Origin: Burkholderiales bacterium
GTDB taxonomy: Bacteria; Pseudomonadota; Gammaproteobacteria; Burkholderiales; SG8-39
Length of the DNA: 8,076 bases
Assembly: GCA_027457185.1 (NCBI GenBank)
Contig: DAIDTN010000182.1
Location: 1 to 8,076 of the forward strand
Reading direction: 5' to 3'
Made by a program: the position numbers and the translations under genes. Shown here one piece after another: positions 1 through 6,189 of this stretch (positions are counted from its first letter, which is position 1; each line of letters begins with the position of its first letter). The notes under the pieces were generated by a model that saw nothing but the letters and a program-made list of their open reading frames with translations, was not told the DNA's origin and did not search any database.

Positions 1-1005
1 CAACAGCTGCGTCTGGAAGTAGCGGATGGTGTTCGCATCCGAACGCTCGAAACGGGTGCCGGGAAAGGGGTTGAACGGAATCAGGGTGACCTTGCAGGTG
101 GGCAGCTTGCGCATCAGCCTGATCAGCTGGCGGGCGTGCTCGGGCTGGTCGTTGACGCCCTTCATCAGCGTGTATTCAAAGGTGATCGAAGTGCGAGGCT
201 TGCGCGCCACCCAGCGCTGGCAGGCTGCCAGCAGCTCGGCGATCGGATAACGCTTGTTGAGCGGTACCAGTTCGGTGCGCAGCTCGTCGTTGGCCGCATG
301 CAGCGACACAGCTAGCGACACGTCGATCGCATCGGACAGCTGGTCGATCAGCGGCACCATGCCGGCGGTGGACAGGGTGACGCGCTTGGCCGCCAGGCCA
401 AAGCCCAGATCGTCGCGCATCAGCCGCATCGCCTTGACCACGTTGTCGAAATTCGCCAGCGGCTCGCCCATACCCATCATGACGACATTGCTGATGAGGC
501 GCTCGCCCTTTGGCGTGGCGCCCGGTGCCTCCACGGCGCCGCCCTCCGGCGTACCGCCGGCATCGCGCGCCAAAGCGCGGGATGCGAGCCAGAGCTGACC
601 GATGATCTCAGCCGTAGTCAGATTGCGGTTGAAGCCCTGCTTGCCGGTGGAACAGAATTTGCAGTCGAGCGCGCAGCCTGCCTGCGAAGAAACGCACAGG
701 GTGCCTCTATTCGCCTCTGGAATGAACACGCTTTCGACCGCGTTGCCATTGCCTACTTCTATCAGCCATTTGCGCGTGCCGTCGGCGGCCGTGGCATCGG
801 CCACGGTCCGAGGCACCTCGATCGTGGCGCACGCGGCCAGCTTTTGCCGCAGCGACTTGGCGAGGTCGCTCATGTTTGAAAAATCCGCCTCCCCGCTCTG
901 GTGCATCCAGCGCAGCAGTTGCTTGGCGCGAAACGGCTTCTCGCCGATTTCGGCGAAGAAAGCGCTCAGTTGCGCGGCATCGTGGTTGAGGAGGTTAGGC
1001 TTCAC
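1..1005 (-). CDS. rlmN: Dual-specificity 23S rRNA/tRNA adenine-C2 methyltransferase RlmN (3' end cut by window edge)
   Basis: RlmN is a radical-SAM enzyme that methylates C2 of A2503 in 23S rRNA and of A37 in some tRNAs, in the cytoplasm. I read 335 codons in one unbroken frame from a GTG start at 1003-1005. The protein begins VKPNLLNHDAAQLSAFFAEI and carries the RlmN N-terminal helical domain (about residues 5-60). The radical-SAM cysteines are C111-x3-C115-x2-C118 in QAGCALDCKFCSTGKQGF, followed by NVVMMGMGEPL (about 173-183) and RVTLSTAG. The E. coli enzyme is about 384 residues, so roughly the last 30-50 are off the left edge, including the methyl-carrying cysteine. The GTG start lies 13 bp after the ndk stop, which suggests co-transcription with ndk; the ribosome site is weak (GGGCAG). 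Residues about 148-171 form a Gly/Ala/Pro-rich stretch roughly 16 residues longer than in E. coli RlmN. Confidence 0.96.
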   Translation of the reverse strand, partial: MKPNLLNHDAAQLSAFFAEIGEKPFRAKQLLRWMHQSGEADFSNMSDLAKSLRQKLAACATIEVPRTVADATAADGTRKWLIEVGNGNAVESVFIPEANRGTLCVSSQAGCALDCKFCSTGKQGFNRNLTTAEIIGQLWLASRALARDAGGTPEGGAVEAPGATPKGERLISNVVMMGMGEPLANFDNVVKAMRLMRDDLGFGLAAKRVTLSTAGMVPLIDQLSDAIDVSLAVSLHAANDELRTELVPLNKRYPIAELLAACQRWVARKPRTSITFEYTLMKGVNDQPEHARQLIRLMRKLPTCKVTLIPFNPFPGTRFERSDANTIRYFQTQLL

Positions 1006-1018
1006 GGCTGCCCGAGTT

Positions 1019-1444
1019 TCAGCGCGAGTAGATGTTAAGCGCCGGGAAAAAGTAGGCGATTTCCACTTTGGCGGTGTCCACCGCGTCCGAACCGTGCACC
1101 GCGTTGGCGTCAATGCTGTCGGCGAAATCGGCGCGGATGGTGCCCTTGTCCGCCTTTTTTGGATCGGTAGCGCCCATCAGTTCGCGGTTCTTGGCGATCG
1201 CGGTCTCGCCCTCGAGCACCTGCACCATCACCGGGCCGGAGATAATGAACTTCACCAGGTCCTCGAAAAAAGGCCGGCCCTTGTGCACCGCGTAAAAACC
1301 CTCCGCCTCGGCGCGTGACAATTGCAGCATGCGCGCGGCGATAAGCTTCAAGCCATTGGTTTCAAAGCGGGAATAAATCTTGCCGATCACGTTCTTGGCC
1401 ACAGCATCGGGCTTGATGATGGACAGGGTGCGTTCCAAAGCCAT
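1019..1444 (-). CDS. ndk: Nucleoside diphosphate kinase
   Basis: Ndk moves the gamma-phosphate of ATP to other nucleoside diphosphates through a phosphohistidine and so balances the NTP/dNTP pools. The 141-residue protein has the usual bacterial length. It begins MALERTLSIIKPDAV with the nucleotide-binding lysine at K11. The catalytic histidine is H117 in NAVHGSDA, and the protein ends in ALNIYSR. I chose the ATG at 1442-1444 rather than a TTG four codons upstream because MALERTLSIIKPDAV is the family N-terminus and because GGAG sits 6 nt before this ATG. A sigma70-type promoter lies about 45 bp upstream. The stop is 13 bp before the rlmN start, a common betaproteobacterial pair that probably shares one transcript. 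Confidence 0.98.
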   Translation of the reverse strand: MALERTLSIIKPDAVAKNVIGKIYSRFETNGLKLIAARMLQLSRAEAEGFYAVHKGRPFFEDLVKFIISGPVMVQVLEGETAIAKNRELMGATDPKKADKGTIRADFADSIDANAVHGSDAVDTAKVEIAYFFPALNIYSR

Positions 1445-1486
1445 GCAAATCTCCAAAAAATTTCATCAGGAAAAGCTTAACGTTAT

Positions 1487-1515
1487 ATTTTATCAGGGAT
1501 TTTACTTTATGTCGC
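1487..1515 (-). promoter_or_regulatory. Probable sigma70-type promoter for ndk-rlmN
   Basis: On the minus strand a -35-like GCGACA (1510-1515, 4 of 6 matches to TTGACA) is 17 bp from a -10-like TAAAAT (1487-1492, 5 of 6 matches to TATAAT). It lies in the only clearly AT-rich stretch of the 170-bp tilS-ndk gap. The expected start near 1480 gives a leader of about 36 nt before the ndk ATG. This suggests that ndk-rlmN can be transcribed on its own. No operator is evident. Confidence 0.5.
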
Positions 1516-1560
1516 CTGCTCTGTCCCGACCAAAGATTAGCCACAGGTCTGCGCATTGCA

Positions 1561-1585
1561 CGCATGGACCCGGCAGGTCCGTGCG
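1561..1585 (-). terminator. Hairpin after tilS, possible weak terminator
   Basis: GGACC (1566-1570) and GGTCC (1576-1580) form a stem around a 5-nt loop. Outer pairs extend it to about 10 positions, with one mismatch when read on the minus strand. It lies about 30 nt past the tilS stop and before the ndk promoter, where a terminator would fit. There is no T-tract after it on the minus strand, so a standard intrinsic terminator is not supported. Confidence 0.2.
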
Positions 1586-1614
1586 CATAGGCAAGCCGCC
1601 GGAAGTGGCGCGGT

Positions 1615-3000
1615 TCAAGCCTGCGGCCGCCAGCTGATCAGCCAGCCAGCCTCACCGGCACCGGCCTCCCAGCCGCTGGCCACGCCCAGGCCCGGTACCG
1701 CCACTAGCGTGTCTGCGCAATAGACCAAGGGCAGGCGCTCGCGTTCCCACGGCGGCAGGCACGCCTCCTGCAACAGGTTTTTCAGGCTGCGTGTAGAGCC
1801 TTTGGCCTGCAGGCGCAATTTCTCGCCTCCCAGCCGCAGCCGCAGGCTCAGACCCAGTTCGCGCACGCGCATGCAAGCGAGGCCTGCGCCTTGCCTTCGC
1901 GTGAAGCGCAGCGTCCCGCCCAATTCGGGCAGAGGCCAGGTGCGAGCACCGTCCCATTCGCGCCGCAAGTCCACGGGCGGGTCCGGCAGCACCGGCAGCA
2001 GATAAGCCCACCCGGCGTAGCGGCGCAGTTCGCGTGCACCCAACGCGATGCGCACGGCGGCGTCATCGCGCGCCGTGAACAACTGGCGCAAGCCTTCCTG
2101 CAGACGGTCCGCCTCGGGCGCTGCCTGGCCCTGTTGCAGCAGCAGCCAGCGCAACAGGTTCTTCGCTCGCGCGCTGCCCATGCGCCGCAGATCCGCCAGC
2201 GCCAGCCTGTTTCCCCGCGCCGCGCGTTTTGCATCTGCCTGGGCCAGCTGATCCAAAATCAGACTCGCCTCCGCCAGATGTCCGGCTGCGCGCGCCAGCG
2301 TCGCGCGATAGCCGGGAAAAGCCTGCCCGATCACAGGCAGCACCCGGTGGCGCAGGAAATTTCGGTCGTGGCGGGTGTCGGCGTTGCTCTCGTCCTCGAC
2401 CCACTTTAGCTTGTGCGCGCGGGCGTAGGCTTCGATATGCTTGCGCGAAAGCGCGAGCATCGGCCGCAGAATCGCGGCGCGCGGCGCGCCTTTGTCCTTG
2501 TTGCCGCGATCCTGCGCCCTGATCAAGGGCATCGCCGCGCCGCCTTTCACCCCAGCGCCGCGCAGCAGCTGCAGCAGCAAGGTCTCGGCTTGGTCGTCCA
2601 GGTGCTGGGCGAGCACGATGAAATCGGCGTTGTCCTGTCTGGCATAGACCTGGTAGCGCGCGCGGCGCGCGGCGGCCTCCAGGCCCTCGGCGCGAAAAGG
2701 CGCCACGTCGACGTCATGCAGAGCCAGCGCTATCTTGCGGTGCTTGCATACGCGCGCGCAGAATGCGGCCCAGCGGTTCGCGTTCGGGCTGATGTGGTGG
2801 TTGACGTGCACGCAGGAAAACTGGAAGCCCAGCGGGCCGGCGAGCCCGCGCAGCACCTCCAGCAGCACCACCGAATCGAGGCCGCCGGACAAACCCAGCA
2901 CCAGTCTGGCCCCGGGAAAGAGCAAGGGCTCGAGCGCCGCGCCGATCTTGGCTTCGAGACTGTCCAAGCTATTCGGTTTCGACTTCCTTGAATTTGCCAT
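1615..3000 (-). CDS. tilS: tRNA(Ile)-lysidine synthetase TilS
   Basis: TilS uses ATP and lysine to turn C34 of the tRNA-Ile CAU anticodon into lysidine, which switches the tRNA from AUG to AUA reading and is usually essential. The 461-residue protein has the PP-loop motif SGGLDS at 38-43, HVNHH near 65-69, HLDDQAET at 133-140, and the family stretch EDESNADTRHDRNFLRHRVLP (about 202-222). A C-terminal TilS substrate-binding domain spans about 385-455 (GEKLRLQAKGSTRSLKNLLQ). It is somewhat longer than the E. coli protein (432 residues), partly through a charged insert near 162-175. The ATG at 2998-3000 lies inside the end of accA and gives a 32-bp overlap; no clear ribosome site precedes it, so coupling to accA translation is likely. 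An in-frame TTG at codon 12, after the accA stop, is a less likely alternative start. Confidence 0.95.
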   Translation of the reverse strand: MANSRKSKPNSLDSLEAKIGAALEPLLFPGARLVLGLSGGLDSVVLLEVLRGLAGPLGFQFSCVHVNHHISPNANRWAAFCARVCKHRKIALALHDVDVAPFRAEGLEAAARRARYQVYARQDNADFIVLAQHLDDQAETLLLQLLRGAGVKGGAAMPLIRAQDRGNKDKGAPRAAILRPMLALSRKHIEAYARAHKLKWVEDESNADTRHDRNFLRHRVLPVIGQAFPGYRATLARAAGHLAEASLILDQLAQADAKRAARGNRLALADLRRMGSARAKNLLRWLLLQQGQAAPEADRLQEGLRQLFTARDDAAVRIALGARELRRYAGWAYLLPVLPDPPVDLRREWDGARTWPLPELGGTLRFTRRQGAGLACMRVRELGLSLRLRLGGEKLRLQAKGSTRSLKNLLQEACLPPWERERLPLVYCADTLVAVPGLGVASGWEAGAGEAGWLISWRPQA

Positions 3001-3937
3001 AGGCCATCAGGCGGTCGAAGCGCGCTTCGATCAATTCGTCGACGCTCTTGGTCGCCAATGAGCGCAACGCATCCTGCAGCGCTTTTTTCAGATTCTGCGC
3101 CATGGCCGCGTGGTCGCGGTGGGCACCGCCCAGAGGTTCATTGATGATCTTGTCGATCAGGCCCAGGGTTTTCAGCCGGCTGGCCGTGATACCCAGCGTC
3201 TCGGCAGCCTCGGGCGCCTTGTCGGCGCTTTTCCACAGTATCGAGGCGCAACCCTCGGGCGAAATCACCGAGTAAATCGCATACTGCAGCATCATCACCA
3301 TGTCGCCCACTGCAAGGGCGAGGGCACCGCCTGAACCGCCCTCGCCGATCACGGTGCAGATGACCGGCACCCTGAGTTCAGCCATGACGTAGAGGCTGCG
3401 GCCGATCGCCTCGGACTGGCCGCGTTCCTCGGCACCGATGCCTGGATAGGCGCCGGGCGTATCGACGAAAGTGAGCACCGGAATCGCGAATTTTTCCGCC
3501 AAGCGCATCAGGCGCATCGCTTTGCGGTAGCCCTCCGGACGCGGCATGCCGAAGTTGCGCAGGATTTTCTCCTTGGTGTCGCGCCCTTTCTGCTGTCCTA
3601 TGACCATTACCGACTGGCCGTTGAAGCGCGCCAGGCCGCCTACGATCGAAAGATCGTCGGCATACGCCCGATCGCCGTGCAGTTCCTCGAAATCGGTGAA
3701 CAGCGCGCCGATGTAATCCAGCGTGAACGGGCGCTGCGGGTGGCGCGCCACCTGCGCCATTTGCCAGGGCGTGAGCTTGGCGTATAGCTCCTTGGTCAGC
3801 GCATTGCTCTTTTTCTGCAGCCGCGCGATTTCCTCGGATATATCCACCGCCGAGTCATCCTGCACGAAACGTAATTCCTCGATCTTCGCCTCGAGATCGG
3901 AAATGGCTTGTTCGAATTCCAGGAAAGCGGTTTTCAA
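2969..3937 (-). CDS. accA: Acetyl-CoA carboxylase carboxyltransferase subunit alpha
   Basis: AccA and AccD together form the carboxyltransferase that moves CO2 from carboxybiotin on AccB to acetyl-CoA, giving malonyl-CoA for fatty acid synthesis. The 322-residue protein starts MKTAFLEFEQAISDLEAKIE and has an N-terminal helical part (about 1-60). It then shows the carboxyltransferase motifs ARHPQRPFTLDY (64-75), FVDTPGAYPG (157-166), GEGGSGGALA (198-207) and SPEGCASILW (226-235). I chose the TTG at 3935-3937 because the family N-terminus begins there and no ATG or GTG is nearby. The frame stays open upstream, but that would run into the glycosylase gene and does not look like AccA. The ribosome site is weak. 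The usual partner accD is not in the window. The 3' end overlaps tilS by 32 bp. Confidence 0.96.
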   Translation of the reverse strand: MKTAFLEFEQAISDLEAKIEELRFVQDDSAVDISEEIARLQKKSNALTKELYAKLTPWQMAQVARHPQRPFTLDYIGALFTDFEELHGDRAYADDLSIVGGLARFNGQSVMVIGQQKGRDTKEKILRNFGMPRPEGYRKAMRLMRLAEKFAIPVLTFVDTPGAYPGIGAEERGQSEAIGRSLYVMAELRVPVICTVIGEGGSGGALALAVGDMVMMLQYAIYSVISPEGCASILWKSADKAPEAAETLGITASRLKTLGLIDKIINEPLGGAHRDHAAMAQNLKKALQDALRSLATKSVDELIEARFDRLMAYGKFKEVETE

Positions 3938-3971
3938 TGGGCGATGCCACGATCGACGTGAACAAGTGCGT

Positions 3972-3977
3972 ATTCTA
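3972..3977 (-). promoter_or_regulatory. Possible -10 element for accA
   Basis: In the 82-bp spacer between the glycosylase stop and the accA TTG, the minus strand reads GCGATAGAATACGC. TAGAAT matches TATAAT at 5 of 6 positions and would start RNA about 28 nt before the accA start codon. No convincing -35 hexamer is found 16-18 bp upstream. The unusually wide gap for this gene cluster fits an extra internal promoter, but the call is tentative. Confidence 0.28.
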
Positions 3978-4019
3978 TCGCACTGTCCCGGCAGCGTACG
4001 CAGCCGCGGTTCCAGCCAG

Positions 4020-4634
4020 TCAATATTCCACCGGTACCGGATCCAGGCTGCGCCACAGGTACCAGGTGGCAACGGAGCGCCATGGCGTCCAGTTCGCGCC
4101 CAGTACGCGAATTTGCTCGCGCGCAACGCGCGCACCTTCGAAATAGTGCCGGCAGATCGCCTTCTGCAGGCCAAGGTCGTCGAGCGGCAGTACGTCGGGA
4201 CGCAGCAGGTTGAATATCAGAAACATCTCCGCGGTCCAGCGGCCGATGCCGCGCACCTGGATCAGCTCGGCGATCACCGCCTCGTCGTCCATGTCCGGCC
4301 AATCGCGCGCATGGATGCTGCCGTCGGCGAAATGGCGCGCCAGATCCACGATGTACTCGGTCTTGCGCTGCGACAAGCCGCAGGCAAAAAGCCGCCGGCG
4401 CGCCTTGAGCATCTGCTCGGGGCTCGCCTCGGGCGCTACGGCGAGCACCCGGTTCCACACGGACTCCGCCGCTTTCACCGAGATCTGCTGGCCGACAATT
4501 GAACGTGCCAGCGTCTTGAACGGCTGGCCGCGGCGTACCAGCGCAATGCGCGGATGGGCGCGGATGATGCCGGCAAGCACCGCATCGCGGCGCGCCAGCG
4601 CACGCTTGGCGCGCAGCCAGTACGCCGGCGTCAT
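4020..4634 (-). CDS. AlkA-type DNA-3-methyladenine glycosylase (HhH-GPD family)
   Basis: This enzyme would cut alkylated bases such as 3-methyladenine from DNA, the first step of base excision repair. The 204-residue protein has the HhH-GPD fold: a helical start with SIVGQQISVKAAESVW (45-60), the helix-hairpin-helix LIQVRGIGRWTA (124-135), and LPLDDLGLQKAI (149-160). D153 aligns with the catalytic Asp238 of E. coli AlkA. The closing WTPWRSVATWYLWR (182-195) matches the AlkA WKPWRS region. It lacks the extra N-terminal domain of E. coli AlkA (282 residues), so it is the short form. There is no iron-sulfur cysteine cluster as in EndoIII/MutY. It starts 27 bp after the HNH gene and is followed 82 bp later by accA. 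The exact substrate range cannot be read from the sequence. Confidence 0.9.
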   Translation of the reverse strand: MTPAYWLRAKRALARRDAVLAGIIRAHPRIALVRRGQPFKTLARSIVGQQISVKAAESVWNRVLAVAPEASPEQMLKARRRLFACGLSQRKTEYIVDLARHFADGSIHARDWPDMDDEAVIAELIQVRGIGRWTAEMFLIFNLLRPDVLPLDDLGLQKAICRHYFEGARVAREQIRVLGANWTPWRSVATWYLWRSLDPVPVEY

Positions 4635-4661
4635 GAAGTCTGCGCCAGCAGAGGCCGTGCC

Positions 4662-5252
4662 CTACGCGCGCGCAACGGCGTGCGGCATGACGCGGCTGTG
4701 CGCGGCGACGTGCTGGACCAGGAAACCCATCTGGTCGGACAGAATCTTGCGGTTAGTAAGGATCAGGTACTCGGCCTTGTTCGGCACATAAGGCGTATAG
4801 AGCAATTCCATGCCGGCTTCCTCGGGCTTGCGGTTGCGCTTGACGCCGTTGCAGTGGCGGCAGGCCGAGACCACGTTCATCCAGTGATCGCGCCCGCCGC
4901 GCGACAGCGGCGTAATGTGATCGCGCGTTAGACGCAGGTAGCCGAACTCGGCGCCGCAGTACGCGCAGATGTGGCGGTCGCGTCGGAACAACTCGCGATT
5001 GCTGAGCGGAGGCACCTGAGAGAAGCCCCTGGCCGCCATCGCCCTGCCCTTGATCGCGATAATGGAGTTGGTGGTGATGCTCGAGCGCTCGCCGGTCTTG
5101 CGCGAAGTGCCCCCATAGACGGTAAAGGCACTCTCCCCCAGTGTCCATGCAACGAGGTTCTTGGCGTAGTAATAGCAGGACTGCTGCCAGGTTACCCAGC
5201 GGTGCGGGACGCCGTGGAAGTCGAGCGTCAGGATGAGCGGAATTTCCGCCAT
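4662..5252 (-). CDS. HNH endonuclease family protein
   Basis: This 196-residue protein has a zinc-ribbon HNH nuclease domain at about 95-145: CAYC (96-99), LTRDHITPLSRGG with D111-H112, N126 in MNVVSACRHCN, and C131-x2-C134. The four cysteines should bind structural zinc, and the Asp-His/Asn residues form the beta-beta-alpha metal active site. The first 90 residues (ILTLDFHGVPHRWVTWQQSC) and the last 50 (YTPYVPNKAEYLIL) have no function I can name. Such stand-alone HNH proteins are widespread on bacterial chromosomes and mostly uncharacterised. No methyltransferase, terminase or intein lies next to it, so restriction, phage packaging and homing roles are not supported. The ATG at 5250-5252 has GAGG 7 nt upstream. 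With the glycosylase 27 bp downstream, a DNA-repair link is possible but inferred. Confidence 0.9.
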   Translation of the reverse strand: MAEIPLILTLDFHGVPHRWVTWQQSCYYYAKNLVAWTLGESAFTVYGGTSRKTGERSSITTNSIIAIKGRAMAARGFSQVPPLSNRELFRRDRHICAYCGAEFGYLRLTRDHITPLSRGGRDHWMNVVSACRHCNGVKRNRKPEEAGMELLYTPYVPNKAEYLILTNRKILSDQMGFLVQHVAAHSRVMPHAVARA

Positions 5253-5310
5253 ACGCGTGCCTCAAATCTCCGGTGAACAGAACAGCCGGACTTGATGCAT
5301 TGCGGAATAA

Positions 5311-5329
5311 GACCGAAAAATAAACGGTC
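5311..5329. promoter_or_regulatory. Inverted repeat upstream of the HNH gene
   Basis: GACCG (5311-5315) and CGGTC (5325-5329) flank a 9-nt A/T-rich centre (AAAAATAAA on the plus strand), about 60 bp upstream of the HNH start codon. On the minus strand a weak TTGATG and a TATTCC lie on either side, so the repeat could sit in a promoter spacer and act as an operator. Arms of 5 bp are short enough to arise by chance. Confidence 0.2.
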
Positions 5330-5357
5330 ATCAAGCCCTTACGAGAGATTTTGCCTC

Positions 5358-5391
5358 AAAAGACGCGCCGACGCCAGAGTCAGGCGCGTCT
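5358..5391 (-). terminator. Terminator-like hairpin at the end of the small ORF
   Basis: AGACGCGCC (5361-5369) and GGCGCGTCT (5383-5391) are perfect 9-bp inverted arms around a 13-nt loop. Read on the minus strand the stem runs straight into TTTT (5361-5358), as in a short intrinsic terminator. Read on the plus strand, ATTTTT (5395-5400) follows after 3 nt, so it may work both ways. The stop codon of the 37-codon ORF falls inside the loop. It would keep transcripts from the usp/small-ORF spacer apart from the HNH cluster. Confidence 0.55.
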
Positions 5392-5493
5392 ACGATTTTT
5401 GCCACCAATACCGGCCAACTCCGCGCAATTCACGTGGACGCTGGGCGTGTGGGCTCGAAGCGACTCGCGGTAGTCCATGCTCGATGTGAACAT
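5380..5493 (-). CDS. Candidate small protein, 37 residues, unknown function
   Basis: The ATG at 5491-5493 is preceded by GAGGGG with a 5-nt spacer, the strongest ribosome binding site on the minus strand of this window. The 37-residue product starts MFTSSMDYRESLRAHTPSVH and ends GIGGKNRRRA. It is hydrophilic, has one cysteine (C23), a basic tail, and neither a signal peptide nor a membrane segment. Third codon positions are mostly G or C over the first 25 codons, as in the real genes here. The stop lies within a terminator-like hairpin, which fits a compact single-gene unit. It diverges from usp, with 156 bp between the two starts. I do not recognise a family. The same frame stays open upstream as an antisense shadow of usp, which weakens the case a little. 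It could instead be an untranslated small RNA. Confidence 0.45.
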   Translation of the reverse strand: MFTSSMDYRESLRAHTPSVHVNCAELAGIGGKNRRRA

Positions 5494-5514
5494 AGCGTCC
5501 CCTCGATCGATGCG

Positions 5515-5537
5515 GGTCGATGGCGCCCGTGTCGACC
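5515..5537. repeat. Inverted repeat in the small ORF/usp divergent spacer
   Basis: GGTCGA (5515-5520) and TCGACC (5532-5537) are perfect 6-bp arms around 11 nt. The repeat lies just upstream of the ribosome site of the small ORF, so it could be an operator or a 5'-leader hairpin. Several further TCGATG/CGATCGA words surround it. The short arms make the function uncertain. Confidence 0.25.
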
Positions 5538-5575
5538 GATCCCAGGCCAGTCGAAGATCAACGAAGAACAAGGAC

Positions 5576-5606
5576 TTGCCGGTGCAGCCGCCGAATAGGC
5601 GATAAT
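5576..5606 (+). promoter_or_regulatory. Possible usp promoter
   Basis: GATAAT (5601-5606) matches the sigma70 -10 hexamer at 5 of 6 positions and would start RNA near 5613, about 37 nt before the usp ATG. The best -35 candidate, TTGCCG (5576-5581), lies 19 bp away, which is longer than the preferred 17. The promoter may therefore be weak or activator-dependent, or use another sigma factor. Confidence 0.3.
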
Positions 5607-5649
5607 TCCGCGGCACGCGCGATGCGAATAATCTAGATCTGGAGGCGAT

Positions 5650-6099
5650 ATGTACAAGCACATCCTGATACCCACCGACGGGTCGGCGCTTTCCGACAAA
5701 GCGGTAGACGCGGCAATCACGCTGGCGAAGCTGCTGGGCGCGCGCATTACCGCATTCCACGCGATGGAGCCTTATCCCCTTCAGGGCGCCTACGCTGCGG
5801 AAGCCAGCGGCGTAGCCGAATTGCAGCCGGAAATCTTCGCCGAACGCAGCGAGGTTTACGCCAAACGCGTGCTGGAGGCCGTCGGCCGCGCGGCGGCCGC
5901 GGCGAATGTCCAGTGCACAACCGGCTACGCCACCGCCCACTCGCCATCGCAGGCGATCGTCGAGAAAGCCGACAAGGAAAAGTGCGACCTCATCGTCATG
6001 GCCTCGCACGGGCGGCGCGGGTTCGAAGGATTTCTATTGGGAAGCGAGACCCAGAAAGTCCTGACCCATTCCTCGATTCCGGTGCTGGTCTACCGCTAG
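5650..6099 (+). CDS. Universal stress protein, UspA family
   Basis: Usp proteins are small cytoplasmic alpha/beta proteins, often dimers that bind ATP, induced by starvation, redox or other stress. The 149-residue product is a single Usp domain. It starts MYKHILIPTDGSALSDKAV with the nucleotide-site Asp at D10. Near the C-terminus it has MASHGRRGFEGFLLGSETQKVL, where G121, then nine residues, then G131-S132 form the ATP-binding loop G-x9-G-S; the usual first Gly of G-x2-G is Ala118. It ends in the typical IPVLVYR. The start ATG follows a strong GGAGG with a 4-nt spacer. The gene stands alone on the plus strand, diverging from the small ORF and converging on the cytochrome gene. A role in anaerobic or redox stress is possible but not shown by the sequence. 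Confidence 0.95.
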   Translation: MYKHILIPTDGSALSDKAVDAAITLAKLLGARITAFHAMEPYPLQGAYAAEASGVAELQPEIFAERSEVYAKRVLEAVGRAAAAANVQCTTGYATAHSPSQAIVEKADKEKCDLIVMASHGRRGFEGFLLGSETQKVLTHSSIPVLVYR

Positions 6100-6112
6100 C
6101 GCCAAGAACAAT

Positions 6113-6126
6113 GGGCGGAGACGCCC
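6113..6126 (+). terminator. GC hairpin after usp
   Basis: GGGCG (6113-6117) and CGCCC (6122-6126) pair around a GAGA tetraloop 13 nt past the usp stop. It has the position and compact form of a terminator, but C-rich sequence rather than a T-tract follows, so termination is uncertain. Confidence 0.3.
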
Positions 6127-6149
6127 GCCCCCGTATCCTTCGGTCGCAA

Positions 6150-6165
6150 GGCGGGCAGCCCCGCC
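6150..6165. terminator. Second GC hairpin in the usp/cytochrome convergent spacer
   Basis: GGCGGG (6150-6155) and CCCGCC (6160-6165) are perfect 6-bp arms around a 4-nt loop, about 25 nt past the cytochrome TAA on the minus strand. No T-tract follows on either strand. Together with the hairpin at 6113-6126 it may slow both converging polymerases. Confidence 0.25.
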
Positions 6166-6189
6166 GCCGTCAAACGACCCGCGCGCCTG

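Noticed and set aside
602..1318. Plus-strand open frames across rlmN and ndk
   Set aside because: They are antisense to two well-identified genes and carry no motifs.
1445..1456. Upstream TTG start adding four residues to Ndk
   Set aside because: The GGAG ribosome site is placed for the ATG at 1444, and MALERTLSIIKPDAV is the usual Ndk N-terminus.
3938..4174. N-terminal extension of accA up to 4174
   Set aside because: The extension overlaps the end of the glycosylase gene and is unlike AccA; the family N-terminus starts at the TTG at 3937.
5258..5360. Repeated 9-mer TGCCTCAAA at 5258-5266 and 5352-5360
   Set aside because: One copy is simply the HNH ribosome-site region; a 9-bp repeat without palindromy or further copies can be chance.
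5292..5489. A 65-codon plus-strand ORF between the HNH gene and usp
   Set aside because: No ribosome site, arginine- and cysteine-rich composition typical of out-of-frame GC-rich DNA, and it runs through the terminator-like hairpin antisense to the better-supported small ORF.
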